DNA of 64,000 nucleotides, taken from assembly GCA_001769535.1 (NCBI GenBank), contig MEOH01000018.1, positions 1-64,000 on the forward strand, written 5' to 3'. Each line of letters begins with the position of its first letter. The first letter of the stretch is position 1. A program made the translations under genes and the position numbers. Positions 58,833 to 64,000 of the stretch are shown here, in pieces. The notes below the pieces were generated by a model that had not been told where the DNA came from, searched no databases, and saw only the letters and a program-made list of their open reading frames with translations. This DNA comes from Bacteroidetes bacterium GWF2_38_335. Its GTDB lineage: Bacteria > Bacteroidota > Bacteroidia > Bacteroidales > GWF2-38-335.

Positions 58833-60551
58833 TTACATTTTTTCAATTAATTTCCCCTGTTCAATTTTTCTGTCAAGCAATTCGGTTCCTTTTCCCATTT
58901 CCCTGGCTTTTTTCCATTGGATCAGGGCTTCATCATTAAGGCCATTCATAAATAATATATCACCGTAATGTTCAATTATTACTGCTGAATTTCCGCCCCC
59001 AAAATTAATTGCTTTTTCAATTATTTCCTTGGCTTCTTTATAACTTTTTAAATTAAACAGCACCCATGCGTATGTATCAAGATATACGGGGTTTTCAGGT
59101 TCTCCCTCCAACGCTTTTTTTATCATAACAGTGGCTTTGTCAAGGTTTACTTTGCGCTCGGCAAGACTGAGACTGTAGCTATTTAGAATAAACCTGTCTG
59201 TGGGAAAATCATCCAATGCCTGCAGATAAATACTGTCTGATTTTTCAAACTGTTTAAGGTTTTTATAGGCCTCGCCCATGAAGGAATAAAATTGTACCAC
59301 CATGAGGTCGTTTTCAACAACCAGGTCAATTCCTTTGTTTAAAGTAATCAGGGCTTGTTCGTTTTTGCCTGATTTTGTGGCAGCCAAACCGTTAAACAGG
59401 TAAAGCTCGGGTTGCCCCGGAAACAATTCAAGGGCTTTTTGGCTTTCGACATACATCGATTCAAAATCTTCCAATTCATTATTGATGAGCAACAGCTGTT
59501 CCCAGATGATATACTTATCTGTAACCTGACTAAGCACATACTGATATTCGGTGCGGGCTTCCTTCAGTTTTCCTATTATTGAAAGGTAATCGGCATTGAT
59601 ATTATGGGCTTTGACTTCGTTGGGATGGGTGTTCAGGAGTATTTCAATGAGAGCAGCCGACTGGGTTTTAACATCTTGGTTTTCCTGGGCATAAGGAATA
59701 AAACCCGAAAGCATTTTTACTTTGGTATCAATATCCATCATATCGCTGGAAAAAGCTTTTTTAAGATGTTCAAAAGATTTATCGAACTTGCCTGTTTTGT
59801 TGTAAAATTCGGCTAAGGAAAGATGAGCAAGTCCGTGTCCCGGATCAATCTCCAGAATTTTATTATAAGACTCCAGTGCTTTGTCAAACTGATTGTTTTC
59901 CATATAACTTTCGGCCAGATATCCATGATATTTGGGTTCTCCGGGATTGGCATTTATTAGTTTGATGATCTCATTTTGTGCTTTTTCTTTTTCTCCCTGC
60001 AACAGATAAATCCGTTCCTTTTCCAAACTTACCGCTTCATTGATTCCTCCTTTTTTTTCAGCAATGTCATAGGTTTTAATGGCCTCCTTGTGTTTTTCCT
60101 GTTTTGTCAGTAACATTCCAAGCTCCAGATACAACTGCACATCATCGGGATGGTATTTGATGATCTGTTTATAAATATCTGCTGCTTTTTCGGGCAAACT
60201 GTTTTGCTTATACAGTGAAGCAAGCTGTAAATGATACCAGATATTTGTCTGATCAAGTGAGGCTGCTTTTTCGGAATGCATCAGGGCGCCCATGTAATTG
60301 CCCTGGACCATGTATACATTTGCAAGCTCGTAATAGGAAGCGGCACTGTTATTATCAATTTGTATGCACTTACTGAAATATAAAGCTGCCTCGCTTAAAT
60401 TACCAAGCATTTTTTGCTTGTTCCCTTCATAAAAGGCATTTTTGAATTCAATTTTCTCGTTTTCAGTAAGCTCCTTTTTCTTCTTTGGCATAGCCATAGA
60501 AACGTTGACGGCAATAATCAGGGCAAGGACCGGAATAATAAATCTGTACAT
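58833..60551 (-). CDS. Exported tetratricopeptide-repeat protein
   Basis: A 572-residue protein with a signal peptide (MYRFIIPVLALIIAVNVSMA) and about 13-14 TPR units along its whole length (AALYFSKCIQIDNNSAASYY, ADIYKQIIKYHPDDVQLYLE, ALESYNKILEIDPGHGLAHL). It is a protein-interaction scaffold, probably periplasmic or tethered to the outer membrane. It abuts the DUF4292 gene and lies 6 nt after the nucleotidyltransferase. The partner is not known. Confidence 0.9.
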   Translation of the reverse strand: MYRFIIPVLALIIAVNVSMAMPKKKKELTENEKIEFKNAFYEGNKQKMLGNLSEAALYFSKCIQIDNNSAASYYELANVYMVQGNYMGALMHSEKAASLDQTNIWYHLQLASLYKQNSLPEKAADIYKQIIKYHPDDVQLYLELGMLLTKQEKHKEAIKTYDIAEKKGGINEAVSLEKERIYLLQGEKEKAQNEIIKLINANPGEPKYHGYLAESYMENNQFDKALESYNKILEIDPGHGLAHLSLAEFYNKTGKFDKSFEHLKKAFSSDMMDIDTKVKMLSGFIPYAQENQDVKTQSAALIEILLNTHPNEVKAHNINADYLSIIGKLKEARTEYQYVLSQVTDKYIIWEQLLLINNELEDFESMYVESQKALELFPGQPELYLFNGLAATKSGKNEQALITLNKGIDLVVENDLMVVQFYSFMGEAYKNLKQFEKSDSIYLQALDDFPTDRFILNSYSLSLAERKVNLDKATVMIKKALEGEPENPVYLDTYAWVLFNLKSYKEAKEIIEKAINFGGGNSAVIIEHYGDILFMNGLNDEALIQWKKAREMGKGTELLDRKIEQGKLIEKM

Positions 60552-60557
60552 TTTGTC

Positions 60558-61562
60558 TTATTTTGAGAATGAGGTATAGTCTCCAACGTTCATTTCAGAG
60601 ACGTCACCTTTTATATCAACGTAATTACCCACCATTGAATTTTCCAGGTTCATACTTTTAACTTTTGAATTCCGCTGGATAATACTGTTTTTTATCATAC
60701 AGTTATTTACCTCAGAATTCCTTCCGACCGAGGTATACGGACCAATAATTGAATTGGTTATTAAGGCGTTGTCTCCAATAAAACTGGGTTCAATGATAAT
60801 GGAATTGATTATTTTTGAGGAATCCGAAACCAGTTTTTCACAGCGGTGATGTTCCAGAATGCGTTGGTTTGCATAAATGGTGGCATTTTTATTTCCACAG
60901 TCGAGCCATTCATCAACTTTTCCTGTTGTAAATCCAACGCCTTTGTTTTTCATGTTCTCCAGTGCATCGGTAAGCTGGTATTCATTGTTTACAATAACTT
61001 TGTGGTCAATCAGGTACTGCAGTTCGTTTTTCAGTCTTTCCCCATCCCTGAAATAATAGATTCCGATGATGGCCAGATCAGAAACAAACTCTTTTGGTTT
61101 TTCAATAAAATCGGTGATAAAACCCTTGTCATTCAGTTTAACCACCCCAAAAGCCGACGGATCTTCCACTTTATGCACCCAAATGCTGGCTTCGGCTGTG
61201 TTGTCAAGTTTAAAGTCGGCTTTAAAAAGCGTATCCGCAAAGGCAACAATCACTTTGCCCTCAAGGGATTCTTTGGCACATAGCACGGCATGACCTGTTC
61301 CAAGCGCCTCATGCTGATAATAAATCTTAGGATTGGCCCCCAATGTTTTGGCTATGGAGCATAAACTGTCTTCAATTTCGGGACCGAAATCACCGATAAT
61401 AAAACCTATTTCGGTAATTTTTTCGGAACAAACCTTTGACAGCTCTTCAACAAGTCTTTGAACGATTGGCTTTCCGGCGATCGGTATCAGTGGTTTGGGA
61501 ATGGTGAGTGTGTGTGGCCTCATCCGCTTTCCCATACCTGCCATGGGGATTATTATTTTCAT
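60558..61562 (-). CDS. NDP-sugar pyrophosphorylase with left-handed beta-helix tail
   Basis: A 334-residue sugar-1-phosphate nucleotidyltransferase. The nucleotide site is IIIPMAGMGKRMRPHTLTIP followed by KPLIPIAGKPIV. Later motifs are GTGHAVLCAKESLEGKVIVAFADT and FGVVKLNDKGFITDFIEKPKE. The last 80 residues show hexapeptide repeats (INSIIIEPSFIGDNALITNS, NCMIKNSIIQRNSKVKS). The reaction is NTP plus sugar-1-phosphate to NDP-sugar; glucose-1-phosphate with dTTP or UTP is plausible. It is first in the envelope operon. Confidence 0.92.
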   Translation of the reverse strand: MKIIIPMAGMGKRMRPHTLTIPKPLIPIAGKPIVQRLVEELSKVCSEKITEIGFIIGDFGPEIEDSLCSIAKTLGANPKIYYQHEALGTGHAVLCAKESLEGKVIVAFADTLFKADFKLDNTAEASIWVHKVEDPSAFGVVKLNDKGFITDFIEKPKEFVSDLAIIGIYYFRDGERLKNELQYLIDHKVIVNNEYQLTDALENMKNKGVGFTTGKVDEWLDCGNKNATIYANQRILEHHRCEKLVSDSSKIINSIIIEPSFIGDNALITNSIIGPYTSVGRNSEVNNCMIKNSIIQRNSKVKSMNLENSMVGNYVDIKGDVSEMNVGDYTSFSK

Positions 61563-61749
61563 TTTTATACTGTATAAAGTGAGCTAAAGTACTTAAAGTA
61601 CTTGAAAAAACGAAAAATATGGGAATTTTTCATTGAGATAAAGATATGGGGGTATTCTTTTTTGTTGTTGCAGATGCAATTCAAGACAGGTTGGTCCATA
61701 CTTCGCACCGGATAGAACTAAAAGGCGAAAGTTTAAAAGGAAAAAAACT

Positions 61750-61769
61750 AAAAAAATGTCAGGAGACAT
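61750..61769 (-). terminator. Weak terminator candidate
   Basis: On the minus strand ATGTC-TCCT-GACAT followed by seven T, 62 nt after the stop of the gene at 61831. The stem is only 5 bp. The remaining 61563-61830 shows an AAGTACTTAAAGTACTT repeat near 61588 and no gene. Confidence 0.35.
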
Positions 61770-61830
61770 CTATTCTTTGAAGTAAAACCTTCAAGGTGTC
61801 AATATCACCGGAGTATCCAAAAATTATAAA

Positions 61831-62985
61831 TTAATCCAATAATTTAGCTAAAATGTCTTCTTTATTCAAATCAGGGGCTCCTTGTCGAGAATAATAATTT
61901 GAAAATTTTGCAACAATATCTTTAATGAATGAAGACGAAATAGAAGCTATTCTTTTATATTCTGAAATGCTAGAATCAATTAAATCTTTCTTTACTGTTG
62001 TTATTTCCTGAAAATTAATTAAGCCACCAACTATTTCTTTTGTTGATGGTAAATAGTAATACTTTGGAGAATAGTTATTACAAATAAGGTTTGATAAATC
62101 AGCTTTAACCTTATCATATTCCTTTTTTTTATCAGGAATTTCTTGTTGAGATTTAAGCTTTTTTATACTACTAATTAATGTCAAAATTAAACCATTTGAA
62201 TTAGGTATTATTTTTACTATTAAGACAACTTTTGTTTTACCAGCATGAGCGAGATCACATGATGGAGTTAAAACTACAAAATGTTCTTCTGAGCCATTCT
62301 TTAATAATATATCACCTGTACTTAATTTATCAAGAACTGGGGGAATTGAATAAAATTCAGCTTGGTGGAATTGTTCATACTCACCTGTTGACTCGTCAAA
62401 CCCCAAATACTGTAATATATATTCAGAAACATGTCTTAGTAACATTTTCTCATTTTTGTCTTTTGTGACATCAAACCAATTTCCTAAAGAAGTTGAAATG
62501 TGTCTCCAAAATATTTTATCAAGCACATTTTCGATATGGCCTCTTTTACCTAATATTTCAACAATTCCGGTATTATTAATGTTTTTAATTTCATTTAAAA
62601 TATCAACAAAGTTCTTATTTCCTTTGTTATATGTGTTAAAAAAAACTCCTCTCCTATCCTCAAATTTGGGATCTAGAAGAGTAGTATTTTTTGAGTAAAC
62701 AAAAATTGGGATTCTGTATTTATCAAGAATTAAACCCACTAACTCATTTCCTTTTCCTTCATCAGCAGTTCTTTCTTGATTAAGCTTTAAATCAACAATA
62801 GCAGAATGAAAAGAAATCTCAGAGTTTAATAATTTTCCTGCATCCTCAACAGTTCTCGCACGATGATCCGTCACTCTTACCTTATTTGAATTATTGGTTT
62901 TGTTGAAAGATTCAATACTAGTTAAATGAATATCTTTATAATCAGAATCACTATCTTCCAATATCAAAATGTTAATTTGTTCCAT
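61831..62985 (-). CDS. Receiver-like protein with unknown C-terminal domain
   Basis: A 384-residue protein. Residues 1-135 look like a receiver domain: ILILEDSDSDYKDI (acidic pocket), SAIVDLKLNQ with Asp65 as likely phosphoacceptor, and IPIFVYSKNTT. The C-terminal 240 residues match no family I know; landmarks are FWRHISTSLGNWFDVTKDKN, EEHFVVLTPSCDLAHAGKTK with a conserved-looking Cys-Asp, and SIKKLKSQQEIPDKKKEYDK. It lacks a DNA-binding domain. Its start overlaps the end of the kinase gene by 14 nt, so they form a two-component pair. AT-rich composition suggests acquired DNA; a defence role is possible but unproved. Confidence 0.75.
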   Translation of the reverse strand: MEQINILILEDSDSDYKDIHLTSIESFNKTNNSNKVRVTDHRARTVEDAGKLLNSEISFHSAIVDLKLNQERTADEGKGNELVGLILDKYRIPIFVYSKNTTLLDPKFEDRRGVFFNTYNKGNKNFVDILNEIKNINNTGIVEILGKRGHIENVLDKIFWRHISTSLGNWFDVTKDKNEKMLLRHVSEYILQYLGFDESTGEYEQFHQAEFYSIPPVLDKLSTGDILLKNGSEEHFVVLTPSCDLAHAGKTKVVLIVKIIPNSNGLILTLISSIKKLKSQQEIPDKKKEYDKVKADLSNLICNNYSPKYYYLPSTKEIVGGLINFQEITTVKKDLIDSSISEYKRIASISSSFIKDIVAKFSNYYSRQGAPDLNKEDILAKLLD

Positions 62986-64000
62986 TGTTTATTTTTTTTG
63001 ATTCAATAATAAAATGTACTCCTACTTCTGCTTCTTCTGCTTTCAAAAGGCAATTATTGCGGTCCATTGCTTCCCCTGCTATAGCAAGGCCAAGACCAGT
63101 TCCATCCGTCTTTGTCGTAAATCCAGGTTCAAAAATTAATTTGTCCTCAATAAATTTGACATCTATTCCTAAACCATTATCGTAATAATCTAAAATGAAA
63201 CATCCGTCAACCATTTTAACATCAATTTTGATTGTTTTATTGGTCTGTTTAGATTCCTTTAACCAATAGATACTATTTTCAACCAAATTTGTGATTGTAA
63301 TATAAAAATCACTTTGCCAGCCAATAAATTTTATGTCTAAGTGACAATTAACTTCAAATCGAATGCCATATCGAATTAATTCACTTTCAAATACCAACCT
63401 AACTGTTTCAATAGCCTCGAAAATGCAAAATTCTTTTTTATTATCACGTCTTTTTGCAGCAAGAGGATCAATTTTTTCAAATAAATCAACCAGAATTTCT
63501 GACTGGAATTGAATGTCTTCAATCTTTTTTATTATAGACTCAAATAGTACTTGCTCAAATTTACTTTTAAGAGATTGGCTTTCAGCTTTAAGAAGAGGTA
63601 TATGATTTGTATAATACATAAATGGTTTACGCCCTTCGTGTAAAATGATATTTATTATTTTGCCCAATGTTACCTGACCCTGATATTCTGCTATTTTTTT
63701 CTTTAATTCCTCTGCAATTGCATTATTTTGAAGTTCTTTTTGTTCAATTAAATTTGCAACTTTATTCTTTACATCTTCAGCAAGGCTAACTTTATTAAAT
63801 TCTTCATTAATTTCAGATTTTAAATCTGATAAATTGAATAATTTCTCAACTAATTGATCTGTTTTATCATGAGATCTTCCTTTCCCGGTCTTCGATCGAA
63901 ATGCAAACCTTTTTTCTTCAAGTCGATTTAAACAAATAGTTGCAATCTTTAATAATCCATAAAAAGCAGCATTTTCTTTTAGCCCATCTCTAGCACTTTT
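62972..64000 (-). CDS. Soluble histidine kinase, truncated by the window edge
   Basis: The reading frame stays open to the end of the window, so the N-terminus is missing; 342 residues are visible. A TTG at 63667 is not the true start, since the frame continues upstream with helical sequence (LKENAAFYGLLKIATICLNR, SEINEEFNKVSLAEDVKNKV). The H-box is IINIILHEGRKPFMYYTNHI with a phosphoacceptor-like His. ATPase boxes are NLVENSIYWLKESKQTNKT, DYYDNGLGIDVKFIEDKL and TKTDGTGLGLAIAGEAMDRN. No membrane segment is seen. It is coupled to the receiver-like gene downstream. Confidence 0.85.
   Translation of the reverse strand, partial: KSARDGLKENAAFYGLLKIATICLNRLEEKRFAFRSKTGKGRSHDKTDQLVEKLFNLSDLKSEINEEFNKVSLAEDVKNKVANLIEQKELQNNAIAEELKKKIAEYQGQVTLGKIINIILHEGRKPFMYYTNHIPLLKAESQSLKSKFEQVLFESIIKKIEDIQFQSEILVDLFEKIDPLAAKRRDNKKEFCIFEAIETVRLVFESELIRYGIRFEVNCHLDIKFIGWQSDFYITITNLVENSIYWLKESKQTNKTIKIDVKMVDGCFILDYYDNGLGIDVKFIEDKLIFEPGFTTKTDGTGLGLAIAGEAMDRNNCLLKAEEAEVGVHFIIESKKINNGTN

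Noticed and set aside
62972-63667. Complete 231-residue kinase starting at 63667
   Set aside because: The codon there is TTG and the frame stays open upstream to the window edge with sensible helical sequence, so the gene is truncated by the window.
1-64000. tRNA, rRNA, tmRNA or CRISPR arrays
   Set aside because: Intergenic stretches were read on both strands; no cloverleaf, rRNA segment or evenly spaced repeat array was found.

Overview
The window looks like a chromosome segment from a Bacteroidota bacterium, most likely of the Bacteroidales/Marinilabiliales kind. The evidence is four large secreted proteins with type IX secretion (T9SS) sorting tails of type A or B plus one small one, a SprB-repeat adhesin, a TonB-dependent receptor with an N-terminal carboxypeptidase-regulatory domain, a three-gene succinate dehydrogenase with a single-chain cytochrome b, a DAHP synthase/chorismate mutase fusion, and promoter elements of the TAnnTTTG type. 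No rRNA, tRNA or CRISPR array was seen. Most genes look like ordinary chromosomal genes. The first 3.8 kb and the last 2.2 kb are visibly more AT-rich and look like accessory DNA.

Layout. 1-3.8 kb: a T9SS-sorted protein, two paralogous small membrane proteins, an RHS-like relic and a higBA toxin-antitoxin pair bracketed by a short direct repeat. 3.8-11.3 kb: thioredoxin-like protein, ispD, a DUF2461 protein, tatC, a 53-residue ORF, an ECF sigma/anti-sigma pair and a hybrid histidine kinase. 11.4-17.6 kb: a 152-bp MITE-like element, a secreted protein, pheS, a cyclophilin lipoprotein and a LytTR regulator. 17.8-23.4 kb: a 1866-residue SprB-repeat adhesin. 23.4-27.4 kb: the sdh operon with an extra exported protein between sdhA and sdhB. 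27.5-35 kb: peptidases, a flippase, an e(P4) phosphatase and another T9SS protein. 35-43 kb: PhoR-like kinase, OprP-like porin, PiT-PhoU phosphate transporter and a divergent BNR/PKD/CUB secreted protein. 43-46.9 kb: aromatic amino-acid operon. 47-55.4 kb: Hsp20, a tiny lipoprotein, two paralogous PhoB-type regulators, a beta-helix lipoprotein and a TonB-dependent receptor. 55.5-61.6 kb: envelope genes (DUF3108, EnvC-like, DUF4292, TPR, NDP-sugar pyrophosphorylase). 61.8-64 kb: a histidine kinase/receiver pair running off the end.

The most notable discovery is the control region of the pheA-tyrA-DAHP synthase operon (46.2-46.85 kb, minus strand). It has a good Bacteroidota promoter, a 14-codon leader peptide ending in Tyr-Tyr-Phe4, a rho-independent terminator with a competing CCGGGAC antiterminator segment, and then a second complete leader/terminator unit with Phe5-Tyr2. 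The second leader ORF begins with a diverged copy of the pheA 5' coding region. This reads as two ribosome-mediated attenuators in series, made by tandem duplication.

Three further regulatory patterns were found by comparing intergenic regions. (1) An 18-bp direct-repeat site (17/18 identical) lies upstream of the PiT phosphate transporter and of the gene behind one PhoB-like regulator, consistent with a PHO box. (2) A GGAATTTT-N11-CCCTAATAT promoter is shared by the ECF sigma gene and a 57-residue lipoprotein gene 39 kb away. (3) A GCAACC...GTCTA promoter pair precedes a small ORF and a T9SS gene at nearly the same distance from the start codon. GC-rich hairpin repeats occur twice; one copy encodes the last 38 residues of TyrA.
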